A program made the position numbers and the translations under genes. DNA of 64,000 bases, taken from contig OU744449.1 of NCBI GenBank assembly GCA_916610825.1, positions 4,570,743 to 4,634,742 on the forward strand, read 5' to 3'. Below the pieces are notes generated by a model, which saw only the letters and a list, made by a program, of their open reading frames with translations, made no database searches and had not been told where the DNA came from. This document shows positions 25,701-40,700 of the stretch, piece by piece (position 1 is the first letter of the stretch; each line of letters opens with the position of its first letter). The DNA comes from Haliclystus octoradiatus (Eukaryota; Cnidaria; Staurozoa; Stauromedusae; Haliclystidae).

Positions 25701-28700
25701 CCTAAAAAGAGAATAACATGTGTTATCAGTCATGCTGTTATTATACAATATAAAGGCAGGTTTGATAATGAAAGTTTACAATCCTAAATTGGAGACGGCG
25801 TTGCTGCAAATCAGAAGATTAGAAACTAATTCAAAAAATAATTAAACTACAATGTTTGTTCAAAAACATCTTTCTTTTCTATCCAATTGCATAGAAATTC
25901 CAATATAGTTTGATTACAGTCTTCCTGTCACTAATAAGCTAAGGGACCTTGGCCCGCAGGGTCTTGGGCTCAATCCCTGGTAGGAGCACTATTGGTTGGT
26001 GCCAGGAAGAGCATCTGGCCATTACACTCACACACGCATCAAAAACACTAACCGAATAATCAACCACTGGGGAGAAAAAAAGTACAAGCTCACACGATTT
26101 GTGGTAAAATCATAAATGCAACAACAACAACAACAACAACAACAACAAAAATCCATCACATGATTTGAGACAATGGCATGTTGTTTGAAGGATGTTGCAG
26201 CACAAAATAATGTATGACTTTATCAAAGGTGGTATTCTGAACTGTAAAAATTTTGAATGAATGTTTGAAAATCCAAGCACAATAAACACATTTTACTGAC
26301 AATTACAACCAAGAGTGCACTGGCAAGGAATTAGGAATCGAACACCGGCCACGAAAACAACACTCTACCAATAAGCTACCAGTGCACACAAAATAAAATA
26401 ATTGAATAAGAGTAAACTAACACAAGAATATAAAGGAGAACATCGAAAAAGTAAAAATATAGAAATAAATGACATTACAAACATGTTATTTGAAGAAATG
26501 AAAATAGTTACCTGAGGAATAAACTCGCACCAGATGTTCAAATGTTGCTTGAAATGACTAGAAATACATAAATAAGCTTTCACAAGCACATAAAATAATA
26601 ATACAATTATGAAGTGTTGCATTTTGTTTTGTTGTGGTGCACTGATGACAGGTAAGGCTTGCACAGAGCTTGTATGAAACCCTTTCTTTGATTCTTTGAT
26701 ATAGGAATGTGACTATGCATATACAGTGAAACTTGTATATAACGGCCAGCTACAAGTGGTAGATAAATTGACCATTATAGACAGGTGGCCTTTATATGCA
26801 GGTTTGATTCAATAGAAAATACTACTTTAGACATTGCAAGAGTGACCATTATAAACAGGTGGCAGCTGTATAGAGGTGACCGTTATTACAGGTTTGAATG
26901 TATTTAATTTGAAACATTTCGACAAAACATCCATGTAATGATTCCTTGGTAGACATGGAGGAAAATCCAGATGGAAAAGGCAAAATATCAGGAATAAATC
27001 TGTAATTGCATAGACGGGTAGTTGTATAAACATATGTGGCTGTATTTTACTTACAGATGATTAAAAAGTCCCATGACTATACCGAACATCATGTGAGTTA
27101 CACCAAAAATAATAGAGATTTTCATTTTGAAAGAGTTGGTGTATGTCAGTTTGTTGACAGCCATTTGCCAGACCTTGAGGGAAAACACAAATCAAATTAT
27201 CGTCTAGACATCATTAATGGTAGCCCAAAGTGTTAAAAACTGTTCGAAAATTGATTGAAAAGTGACAATTAAACAGTGTTTATTCATGAGGTAGCAGCCA
27301 TAATACTTCTTTAAATAACATTGACATTATTTCATGACAAGTCATTAGTTATCTGCCGGTATATTTGCATTGGTTATTAGCAATATGCATTAGTGCAGTG
27401 GATTAGTTAAAGTGCACATGACACGAAAAACGTTTTTCGGGAATCGAGTAGCCCATGCAAATTAATTAGGAATGGCAACAATAATTGTTCGGTTTGGACT
27501 CTTATAAGCTGAGTTATTTAATGTTGAAAGAACCATAATCTCCTATATATATTTCTATAGTGCACCTTCGAAAGTCAGAACTCATGTCGAATTTATAAGA
27601 GAGCCCACTATGGAAAAATAACAAAGTCTAGACTTCTGAGTTCCGACTTTCAAATGAGCACTATTTATGAAATATGGTACTTCCAACATTAAATAACTCA
27701 GCTTATAAGAGTCCAAATTGAAAAACTATTGCTGTCATTCCTATTTACTTTGCATCGTCTATTCAATTCTGTAAAAAATTGGTGTCATGTGACCTTTAAA
27801 CAAAATGAAATAAATAATAATTAAGTTCTTTATCAGCATTATAATTATTTCCATCATTGCTCTACTATTAATAGCCGTGCTCAATTAAAACATGCCAGCT
27901 CAGTATTCAGACATGAGAATTGAAATTTCAAAAATAGTCTGAAATCTACAATATTTTGATAAGTTTCAATGGAATTGAATGGAAAAATAGCTCCGCTACG
28001 CTCGGACTCATGGTGAATAATATAATAATCAAAATAAACCAATTGAAATCAAATTCAATAATTCAAAAAAGTAAATCAATCCAATCTAATGATATAAAAA
28101 TCAGATCAAATAAAAAATCAACTTCAATCAAATAAAATAAATTATAACAATATCCAAATAATATAATAATATAAAGAAAAATATATCCTAATAATAAATC
28201 AAAGAAAAAAGAAAAAAAATGTTATGCAGACCGATGGGATTGAACCCAAGACCCCGCATGCCTAATGCAAACGCTTCACCACTAGACCATACCAAGATAA
28301 TAACAAATAAAGTGATTTTCACTACTTATAATACAGGTGTGAGTTGTAAATGACGTGCGAAATTGTCTCTTCTTAAGGTGATGTCGCAGCAGAATTAAAA
28401 CATTTTAATAAACCAAATAAAACCATGACGACTGCCTTAGCAGTTTGATGTAATAAATAACTTCAGAAAACAATACAAACAATAAATATATAATACTGTC
28501 TTGTCTAAGCCCCCAACCAAATGATGAATTGTCGGTTCAAAAGTTCTCATGGTCAAAACACAACAATAATTATCTTCGAAGTTTCACCTCAAATAGTGAT
28601 GTTACAGAACGATTAAAATCTTTCATTAACCATTTCAAATGACGAGAAGAAGAAAACAATCATGTGTTCTACCAATGAAGAGATAATCACGATGTAAACT

Positions 28701-31700
28701 AATCCAGGAGTATTAGAAAACATTTCATTTAAAAATGCAATTGTAATCTCGCTAAGCTGCGAGTCGGCCATCATGGCGGGCAATGGAAAATAATTTTTGT
28801 CAAAAAATTTTGGCTAAAAATTTGGAATAATAACACAGCATGCCCATTGTATTTTTAACAATAAAATGGTATTTCTTGCGCAATCGTTTTTTGTTCGACC
28901 TTTGTTAGCACGCAAAGCAGTGTGTTGAACGTTATTTCAAAAGAACAATAGATTTAGTCAAAAATGAAATGAAATGAAATGAAATAAAATGAAATGAAAA
29001 CGCTTCCACCATGACAGCATAGACTCAAGGTCACTTACGTAACCATGAGTCAAAAATCAATAACTACAAACTCACAATGCCCAAAATAGTCTGAAATCCG
29101 CTAAAAGTCTCATGTCTGAGTATTGAACAAAGTGTTTGAGCGCCAATTTCATTAAGTGAAAATTAGACTGAGAATTAGGGTGAGCTACACACATTCCCTG
29201 ATGTTCTCTGCAGGGTTTGGTATGTGACACAGTAGATAATTAAACAAACACTCACTGGATCTAATCCAAAGTAGTATGGGACATCGCGAGCAGCATCAGT
29301 TGGATCAAGCATAACCAATTGATTCGGACTGTTTTTAGCTTGATGCTCTAGCCATGTGATACTGTTGAATTGAATAATAAGAACATATCATAACAATAAT
29401 ACGGTAGAATGCCTGGATAGAAAAATTGAACTTAGGTAAATTGCTTTTTGTTAACACTCCCATGATTCAAGACATATCCAACATTGTTATAAAATAAATT
29501 AGTGTTACATATTAGAAATGAATATGTGTTCCTTTTCACATACAGTGAAACAAACCTTTACGGGACTAAATGAAAGGAGAGTGATAAATCACTCTCCTCA
29601 AAATGCTGTAGGAGAGCTGTAGGAGAGTGATTTTGAAAAAATGCAATGTCAATGTTCATTAATAACTGACATCAAAAAGAGCAGATTTGGCTTGTTAATC
29701 ATCAAGACATAATCAATTTACGATAGTTTTTGCAAAAAAATTAAATAATTTACTGCAGTCAACAATTTAAAAAACATTATTGTTAAAATAATATTTTTAC
29801 TTTTTGTGAAAAGTTCTACGTTCAAAAAGATCTACGTTTTTTTCAAAATTAATTTTTTATAATGCCCTCCATTCTTGAAACTCTAAACTGATAGGGCTAC
29901 AAGGTTACAAAAGTTTAAAACGAGAGAAAAATATACGAAAAACGCACGCGACATAAATTGTAAACAACATCATTTTATATATGATTAAAATTATTCGAAA
30001 TCTATTGTTTGAGAACAATAGCGCATGTATTCCCATAACAACGCGATCAAATTTCACGCCGTTAGTCGAGTGAAATTTTCATTGATGGTCGAATCGAAAA
30101 GACGTAGATAAAGTTTTACATCGATATAATTATACACTGCTGATTAAATCATTATATTTAATTGTTTATTAGTTTGAATTAAACTGTCTTCAGTTTGGCT
30201 AAAGACAATACATTTTCTTACCAATTTTACTTCAACCATATGCTTCAACGTCAAGAAAACCATGTGCTCAAACTCAATTAAACTCGTTTAACCGTTGGAT
30301 TATTTAGACTTTTCAAAACAGTTTTGTTTGAAATTGATCCGATACAGTTTTGATAATTTGTTTACCAACTAATTGGAGAATTATTATATTATTATGAAAT
30401 CAGAAAGGTGTATCAATTGTTTGTAAAAAATCACATTATTATTTTGTCAAGGCGCTCTATTAAACGCTCTCCAAAATTGTAAACAAGGCGCTCGAAGGCG
30501 CGCGAGAGCGATCGCGCGCCTTTCCCGTAAAGGTCTGGTGAAACCTGTATTTAACGGTCAACTATGGGAGGTAGAATAATTGACCACTATATACAGGTGG
30601 CCTTTATATACAGGTTTGAATTAAATAGAAAATACAATTTTAGACATTGTAAGAGTGACCACTATAGACAGGTGGCCGATGTATAGAGGTGACCATAATA
30701 ACAGGTTTGACTGTATTACCAATCGGTAAGTTGATCAGCGATATTGAAAGTCTGGATAAGTAGAGAATTTTTAAAAGACTTTGAAAACCCACAGTTTTGA
30801 TCTTGTGTAAACATTAGATTGCATTGAAAGTGGGTTTTTACGATACATGTATTGCTTATTTTGATATTAAGTGGGGCAAAATTCCAAATAATGTTTAGGA
30901 AAAATTTAGGATTCTGCTTTTAGAAGGTCAAGGTCACGCAAAAGATTCAGCCTTCTGGAATCTTTTAAAGGCATTTTAACTGTTGACGATTTTAATACGG
31001 AATTGATTTGTCATAAGGAACAGATTTACAACGGAACCAATTTGGATTACGGAACTTTATTTACCTATAATCAAAACCATAATCATAACAATACTATTTG
31101 CGTTGGAACATTTAACCTTATTATTTAAAGTAAACATTTAATATGCTTAGATTTTATAACCATAGTTGTGTAAGAAACTTATAAGAATAAAAGTGTAAGA
31201 AGCTATTGAATAATGCTAAAGTTATACCCCGCAATTATAACCCGATAATAATAGTTGAATTACCCCGCTATCCGACGTTTTGTTTTTACAGTTTAAAATG
31301 CTATAAATTGCTCATAAATTGCGATTAAAATTTCCAAAATCGTGATATTTCGACGGAAGTTATGTGAAAATAAACTGCTTTCCTTGGTGTATCCCGTCAT
31401 GCCTAGCAACATCACGAATTTTAGAGCACGCTTTATTTTAATGGCTGCCAATATTTCGTAAAAGTGTTTCATCATTTTGCAAAAGTATTCCAATATGCCT
31501 AGAAGGACAAGTGGTCCAACAATACTCCATTTTACATCACAAACAGAAGACATAATTCTCCGTAAGTCTTTTACAACTTAAATGTTTAAATGCTTCATGT
31601 GAAGTCTGTTGAAGTCACTTTTACTGTGGTTTTTACCCTGTTGCATGAGGGCTTACAGGACTCTGATGGCAATTGTTACTTTTAGTTTTCTTTTAAGTAT

Positions 31701-34700
31701 CATAATCCCAATTAGCCTACTTTGTTATCAAGTCATCGTTGGCAGAAGAGATTACTGTGTCACTGTATCGCCGATATTAGCTTGATTTGTTATGAACTGT
31801 TCTTCGTTGAAAGAAAGGATTTACTGTGTCACCATTTTATGTCAGCAGTTCTGTTCTGTTATCCACACTGCACACACAGAGATTTGACCCATAACAAATA
31901 AACAAATTCAGAGAATTAGTGTGGTACTTTTCAGTCCTCTAGCAGTTGTAAGTTGTACAAATACAAAATTGGAGTTGTAATTTAGAATTTTAGCTTGGTT
32001 ACTTTAATCATTATTATATGAGGTATGTGAATGGTGACCATTATAGAAATGTGTCCTCTCTGTGAGAAGTTAGCTAAAGTTAATAAAATATTAGAGTTTG
32101 GGTCTCTCATTTATGTAATTTACTGTATCAAATTTCAGAATCACCTGTTGTTATTACCAATATCACTCAATGACTCATGCTGAGATTCACTCAACCGACA
32201 CAGCAATAATATTTACATACCAATGCCTTTCATTGTGAAAACAAGTTCATTAACTGCAATACCCAACATGCAATCCATATTTATTCCATTTTGACATTTC
32301 CAGTCAACATAAAATGTACTTATGGATAACCCATATTTATAAATATTTTTAATTTGAAATATGTGATACAATAGAGTATCAATTATCTCCTTTTCACTAT
32401 GCTTTACATATATGTAACCATTAATTATCAAAACTGATATGAATTATCAGTGTTGTTCTGCATTTTTAATTCCTTCTCATGACTATTTTGTTTCATTGAC
32501 ATTCTCATTGACAAGACATACTGTAGGCTACTAACGGGAGCGAAGCGACCTCTTTGAGGAAGCCGAAGGCTGACTGGCCCCGGGCGCAGGCCGCAAGCCG
32601 AAGGCTTGTACTCAATAGTCTAACAAAGTGTTCATCATTAATTCACCAAGCATTCAATATTTAAAAAACCATTGAAAATTCTTCAGTACATTACACTATA
32701 AAATTCTATAAAATATCGGAAAATAGTACAAACATGTTAGAGGACTCGGACGTTCTTATTCAAGTTTACAGCCGTATACTAGAGCCACTAGAACTACAGT
32801 AATGCAGATTCTATCATTTGTCGGTTTTGCGGTATATCTTCATTGCATAAATTATTATCCTCTCTATCAAAGTTATATGATTAACAAAATTAGGGTTTTG
32901 CAATATGAAATATCGTTCCTTATTTTACATACGCCACAAAATTATTTTACCAGTCTTTTCATTCCTTCGGCTAGAAAGTAGAACATGTTAGCATCATGTC
33001 GTCACAATCTGTAGTTTATAGGATGCAGTAATAAAGTGCTTTACTTTGCACAAAATACCTTTCTACAGAGAGGAGAAATCAGATGGACAGATTTCGCTTC
33101 TGTGAAAAGAGGACTATAAAACCGACGGTTATGGTGTTCTTAATAGCGTTTCCCACCATACATTATGATTTTTACCCTCAAAAGAACACTCCATTTACAG
33201 TGCAGACATATGCTTACAACAATAAATTCTACTTAGCTAGTTTTGTGGTCACCAGAGAATCTTTTGATGTGTTAAATATGTGTGAGAATGATATGTCAAA
33301 ATATAATCTGTATAACGCGAGCTACGAATGAATTATTTTCTGATTTTTATTTTCTTCAAATTCGTGAACTTTAAAGTCATTAAATCATCTGGAATTTTGC
33401 TACTCTTGAGTTTATATGTTCTTCCTTACCTCAGTTTTGTGGGAGAGAAAAATAGATTGCCGTTACAGAGCTACGCCATCTCAAACGTAACATCGCGTGA
33501 TTAATCCGATCTAAAGTCTATTAGAAAAACCACACGACTTGTGACTTTGTCGTCATAAAGCTAGATCCAATCCCTTTTTTTCCCTCAGCGACATTTGGGC
33601 CAAAACACCACTTTGAAGGCATTTTTCACCAAGAAATAATTTCCAGATCGAAAAAAAAATTACGCCATTGTTTTTTTCACGTCGGGTTCTACTATATATG
33701 TAAAGATAGTCTGGGGGTTTATTCCCACTTTAAAGATTATACATTGTATACGCATCTCCCGAAGCGGCGCTGCCCTTCGATGTTATAAGTAAACCAATAA
33801 AGAATATAATCAAAGACATACTTCTGGTGTATTTGGTGAGTCAAGTTGTTCATATTACTTGCTGTTGTCTTAATAGTCCAAGTAGTAAGCTATCGTCGGT
33901 ACACATAAGTTTAAAGTTCCTGATAGAGTTGGCATTAGCGGGTTCAAGTACAGTCCGGCCCCATTGTTTAAAGGCAAACTCCATCATTAACATTTTATGA
34001 TGTTTGACCAATACATCATAAAAACGACAGTTTTTTGGGGGGTTTGCTTGATCCTTCCAGAATCTAGGATTCCAGGATTCCTATTTTTATCGGACCCTGT
34101 AGAATGTAAAACGTTTTTCAGGACCTTGAATGCAACCATTTGTTTGATAATTATTATTGTCACGTTCAAACTCATTTGATAACTGTTAAGAAATATAATA
34201 GACTCACTTGTAATCATATAGGTAATGGGGACTACTTTTATTCATATTAGTAAAGTCAACCCAACCAGATCCAAATATATTAACAGATTTTGAAAATATA
34301 TCGTTGTAAATCAATCCAGCTTGCAATGAAAACAGCCCCATTAGCAGTACTATGTATCTTCCAGCAAAAATAGTATCAAACATCTAAACAATAAAATGGA
34401 AAATATTAATCAGACATGCATAATCAAATGTGTCAGATAATTTGAAATGAAGGATAGACGGATGATTTGTAATGGGTTTTAGGCCCTGTTTACAAGGAGG
34501 GCGAGTTACCCGGGTAGGCGAGTTACTCGCCTTACCGAGTTAAAATGTGTTGTGTGTTCACAAAGGTCACCTGAGTAACCCGCCTACCCGAGTTAAATAA
34601 TTTGAAGCCAATCTAAGCATGCGCGCTGAAATGGAACGATTAGAGAACAAAAGATGTCTACAGCGGAAACGTTCGAAACAATAGAAAATTAAAGCTACCA

Positions 34701-37700
34701 TTTTCTAATTTTAACCCGCCTACCCGAGTTACTCGCCTATATCCGTTTACAAGTCAAAAAGTGACAGAAAGTTGTCTCGGGTAGGCGAGTTACCCGGTCT
34801 GCCAAGGCGAGTAACTCGGGTAGGCGAGTTACTCGGGTGGGCGAGACAACTTTCTCACTTTGCTTGTAAACAGAACGCGCATAAACAATAGACCCGGGTA
34901 ACTCGCCAACCCGAGTAACTCGCCTACCCGAGTAACTCGCCTACCTGAGTTACTCGCCTACCCGAGTAACTCGCCCTCCTTGTAAACAGGGCCTTAATGG
35001 GGAAAAGGCAATAAATAAAAAATGGTGGAAATACAGTGTAACCCGCTTAAGTGCAAGTCAAAATTGCCAACGGTTTTCATAGCATTTATCGGAATTTGCA
35101 GTTATCCGAAATGGTTAACCAAGGACTTGACCAGAAAATTGTTTAACTGGTTTCAAATCCAGGTTGCAGATAAGCGGAAATTTCACGTATCCGAATTGCA
35201 CATAAGCGGGTTACACTCACTCCGAAATCTGATGAATGCATGAAAATTATCATATCTGATAAATGAATGAGGATAAGCCAATATAATCAGTGGCTGATCG
35301 TACTGTTAACTATTAAGCTTGCAAGATCGTTAACAAATGAATAAATGAAATAAACGTGTCACGTGAATTTGTTTTGTTTTCAAGCTAATAAAGCTTACCT
35401 CACCGCCAGCTTTGAAATTTGCTAGCTTGCGCTCATTAACGACCAAGAATAAGGCAAACATAAACATCAAAAATCCATGACCCAAATCACCAAACATCAC
35501 AGAGAAAAGAAAGGGGAAGGTAATGATTGCATATAGCGCTAAAATGTAATAAAGAAAGAGATTCAACTCATAATTAAATTATAACAAAAATAACCTTCAA
35601 ATAATAAACAATAAAGTTATTCATGGTAATCAATGTCTTCTACACAGCTTTATGGTATAGCCATAGCTTAGCTGTCTGCAAAAAATTATAGATGTCTTCT
35701 AGAAGATATATGCGTCGGACCTAAAATTTTGAACCTGTAAAAAATTTCACACAACAAAAACATTATTTTGCGGAAAAAGGACAATTCACCAAGCACTGCT
35801 TTGTTCTCCCTACATGGAATGTGAGATCACAGCTTGAAGCAGACGGGAAGGCTTCGATATTTGCGGTCAAACTCTTCTTACTTAAAAAGCATATAAAATC
35901 GGACAGGGATATAATTTACACTATCAACTTGATATGATGCTACGGTAAAAAAATTAGGAATTTAAATGTATTAAAATTTTTCCAGAATCAACCGACATGA
36001 GGTCTTGAGCGTCAAAACAGTGTATAAGAAATAGCAAGTGTTTGTATGGAACAGATTGAGAGCTTGCCGCTTGCGTCAAGCTGTGCTTGACATTTGGATC
36101 GCGTGACCGCACTTGGTGAATTACAAGGACAGCTACAGGCCTGTGTTTTGTTCTGCTTTATTCTCTTCTCTCACTAAGTACGTTCTGTGTATTATTTTTC
36201 CATAAAGATCTCGGGCCCAAGTTATATTTGAAAAATTCAATTCGCTTTCAATTCCAATATAATGTTTGACATCAGGGGTCAAAAACATTTTTCAGTGCCT
36301 GCGGCCAAATTGACTTGAAGTGCCTTGAAAATTTCAAGGGGAATTCCGTTGGTCAAGCAATTAAAACTGGCCTGATTTAGTATCTAGAGTGATTAGTTTG
36401 ATCTTTTTGCAACTCTTATTCGGTTTCATTAATAAATTTTGTGAATTATTTATAGATTCAGAATATTTTTAATCTGTAAGAAAATGTGCCTCCAGAAGCT
36501 CTATTGTTCAACAATCGTGCCTGGTCCCAGTTGTCCAACATTTTATACGCCTGATATACATATACTGTATATTTTAATTGGTGAAGTTAAAGAGAAGCAA
36601 TATGGTTCATTTATATCAAACAATTTACCTGGATTAACTTCTTGGTAATTAGAAACACCATAAGCATCTACAATAGCTTGGAAACTAGATGTCAATTTAT
36701 TTGTGCGGTTAAATGTTGGAGGTTCCTGTTTAGTGTGCATTTGATTCAAAATTGAAGGAACAGATGCCCCACTCCGCTCAGTACCACGTCTGAGAGCTGC
36801 TTGTATTTTATCTAAATCAGACACCGGACACCAACATTCTGCAATCAAGCACTTTTGAGTCACGTCCAAATTAAACATATTCATTGTGTGGTAGATGGCT
36901 TTGATTTTGCGTACCTAACAACAGAAATATAAAGGCCAGATTCAATGGTTTATTACACAGAACTGTCTGAATGCCTCATCCAAACCAGGCTGTTACAACA
37001 GGTTCCCAAAAGGCAAGGTTAAAATCACAAGGTTTTTCAACGTTAGCTTTTATTTTATCCAAAATGTTAACTTGTTTTTATTTGAAATTCATCATTGAGT
37101 TTAAAATATATCAGGTCTACTCTAAGACTACATTTACACAATAGCAAAACCCGCCTTTTTGAAAGCCTTAATAGAGTCCTGATAGAGTCGCTAAGCAGAC
37201 TAATATCTGCTCAGGTTTCCTGTTGACGTCTAGACGCGAGGGCGATCCAGACTAAAATTCACATGGGTTTCGTAAATCCACTTGTCGTGTAAACGCAGCC
37301 TAAATATTTGGAACCGATTGTGTAAAGGCTTCCTATTTTGTCTGGTTCCTTGAAGGCAACATTCTTTCTGACATCCTGATCCAAACATGCAGGAGGTTGG
37401 AGACATGAAAGTAATTGATGATTCTGAGTGTCAACCATCACAACAATTTCTAAGTATATTGATGAGGAGATCCATACAGATAACATGTGCTCTTTCATAA
37501 ACAAAGCCAAGTATTTTATGTGAGTCATACTGTATCAAATCAATCTTCTGAGATAAAATTTAGTAGAAGCAAAAAGAAAAAAGAAAAAAATGGAATTTCT
37601 TCCCGGCTGATTGAATATATCAGTATTAATGTGATCCCATTACTTAGATATCTTGGGAAATCTACCTTGATGAACCAAATGCTGATATTCTTTGCAATTG

Positions 37701-40700
37701 TTTGCAGCAAACGATGGCGATGATCTTGAGTTTGACTTAAAACCTATTGAAAATAAAAAGTTATAAACGGTTATTGATGACAACAGTGTTGGACTAAACC
37801 CTGGCAACTAGACTTCCGAAAGGCTGGTCAAAATTCTAAGAAAACCCTTTTCACATATTGCTGCTAATTAGAAATTGACACTATTTTGAAGACATTTTCA
37901 TTTGAAAAGTTTCTATAGAGTTTTTCTTTAATGAAAAATTCAGGTTTCTGGAAGGAATAACACATTTGTTAGATCCCGCCAGCTGTCATCAGGGCCCAAC
38001 AAAAGGTTCAACCTTCTGGAATCCTAGAGGGAATTTCAACATTTTCTTCTGAATTTTTTGTTGATGTTTGACCAATAAATATTTAAAAATATCAATTTTC
38101 TTCTGAATTTCCTCTAGCCTCCTGGAATCTAGGATTCCTACTTTTGTTGGAGCCTGGCTGTGATCATAACAGAAAATGCTTCCATTGAGTTAAAAAACAC
38201 AAGAATCTCAAATGGATCTTTGCAGTGTGCACTTACAGTTTGCAAATCTTCTATTCTTGTCATGACTCCAATGGCCATCTCACGCCTTTCAGCAGGTGTT
38301 TCAGGACATGGATAAAGAGTCGCTCTGAACCTGGAATAATATTCAAAATTTTATTCAAAATTTATTAATTTAACAGATGAAAATAAGACCACAAAAAGCC
38401 AGGAAGTACTGGTATATGGTCTTGATTTAACATGTTTAACGAGTAACAATGTTAGATTTGATTTTGAAAGAATATAGATATAGATATCAGAAAACATATA
38501 CATACCCTTCACAAATCTTTTTGACGCGCCCTTTCAACTGATCACCTTGGAAAAAGATAATAAATACACATTTGTGTACTTCGTCACCAGTACTTGGATC
38601 TTCAAGAACAGTATCAATTTCAGCTTGCTTGAAAAACACATTTCCTCTACACGCCCTCCATAACAACCTTTCAAAAGTAGGAACTCTTTCTCTTGCAATT
38701 ACACCAGCAACAAATCTGAAACAAATGAATAAGATACAGTAGAGTGAAACCCGTATATAACAGCCATTTATTATAAGATCTAGATTAATTGACCACTATA
38801 GACAGGTGGTTTTTATAAACAGGGATGATCCAACACAATATTGCTTTTTATATTACCAAAATGGCCACAATGGACAAAAGTAGAAGCGTTTTGACCTAAC
38901 GACAGATTCACTTCGCATCAAAAGCCATTGTATGTTTGTACATTGTGTCATATTGGCCAAAATGACATCTCTAAAATACTTTTGAAATTCTTCAAGGAAT
39001 TCATCATTTGGATGGAAAAGGGATATTTGTCATTTATGCAGTGAGGTTTCCTATCAAGTCAGCTTAATTTACCAAGTGCATTGCTTTAAAATTAAATAGA
39101 ACTACTGAAGTAGGTTGTTCACAAGACTGATAACGCCTTTCAAGTATTTTGCTATATTGCAAAAGGCTGGAGACGTTCCTGAGGCTAACATTATACAATG
39201 CCTTTGTAATGACCCACAACAGAGATTTTATACAAGGGATATGTAGTTGCAAAATTTCTAGCCCACTGTAAAGATAATTTCAAAGTGCAGGACTTGACTA
39301 AATTAAATATAAACCAAATTGTGTTCCTCTTAGTTTTGGCACTCACCCTAGCTGTCCACTTGTCTCTTCACCTAATCTCGCCTGAGTTTCATTATAAATC
39401 TCCTATTATACAAATACAAATAAAGTGCTGTCAACAACAATTTAAAAACTCACCCTAGACGACCACCAGTAGCAGCTGAAAAATCGTTGTCACCACCTAA
39501 TAATGATAGTTCTTCCGGTGGAGCATCGCCCACCCCATGATGTTGTTGCTGTTGAACGTGTAGTTCTGCCTGAATGATTACATTTTATTTCTTTTAGCGT
39601 AAGTTCACGTTTTTTTTGCGTCAAAAGAGAATGATATTAGTGTGAATGATGATATTAAATTACATATACACGTAATTATAAAAGAAATTACACTCAAAAA
39701 CGGACAACACAAAACAATAAATGTAATATTAACAGTGTCACAAAAACTGTGAGGAAGGGAGACTAGAACCATCCACCTAAAAATTCATATGCATTTTCAG
39801 TATCATTGTATCATGTACAAACTAGGCATTAGATGTAGCCTATTTCCAATTCATTGTGAGAGTAAACCTTTTCCCAGGAGAGGCTGATTTAACATTAAAA
39901 AGAATGTTAATTTTAATTGAGCAACTTGAATTGTGCACGGCTGAGTGCAAATGTACCGTGTTGACTTAAAGTAAAGATGTTTTGCATTTCTAGCACTGCC
40001 AGTTATTTTAATAATGTTTGAAAATGGGCAGAAATGACCGGTGGGCTCTACGCGATCAGAATCACATGCGTGTTAATTATGGCAATTGTTGTTTGCATTG
40101 CCTCTGTGTTTGAAACTTGAAATTGACCGTTGAAATATGCTATGCTTGATTCAAATATAATCTTGTATTGAACGTCGGTCAATGTTGCCCCTTTTAAGGT
40201 CAGTTCAGTTAGTGTATAGTGCTTACAACAAATAAAATAAACAAGTGATTAACAAACAAACACAAAGAAAACAAAAAAATGATTGTTAATGGGATGTTAG
40301 TTTTTGAGAAACAAACGCATTATATTGGTTTATAACGATTAAATTAAAAAAATGTTTAAAATTTACTGTGCATCTATTTAAGATTGAACGATTTATGGCA
40401 TGAATGATGAATGTTAAATGATTTAAGAATTGAGTCATACATCAACAAATTTAATATCAATATATTATTATCCTCTTGGACTTGAAATTCATATACGGTT
40501 CAACTTGCTTAATATTGCCAGTCTGGTGATGAAGAAAAGTGGGATATCGACCAGTGTAGAATATGGGTAGTTTGTTTGGATATTGGCAATTAGAAATCAG
40601 TTTCATGTGTGAATATTAAGCAAGGTGAACATTGAGAAGAGTGGATATTAACTGTTATCATTAAATGTTATTAACAATTTAAAAATTGAATAACTTACTA

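Noticed and set aside
31293..31553. 86-codon minus-strand frame with hydrophobic stretches
   Set aside because: Lies in V-ATPase intron 12; including it would disrupt a fully phased gene, and no domain is visible.
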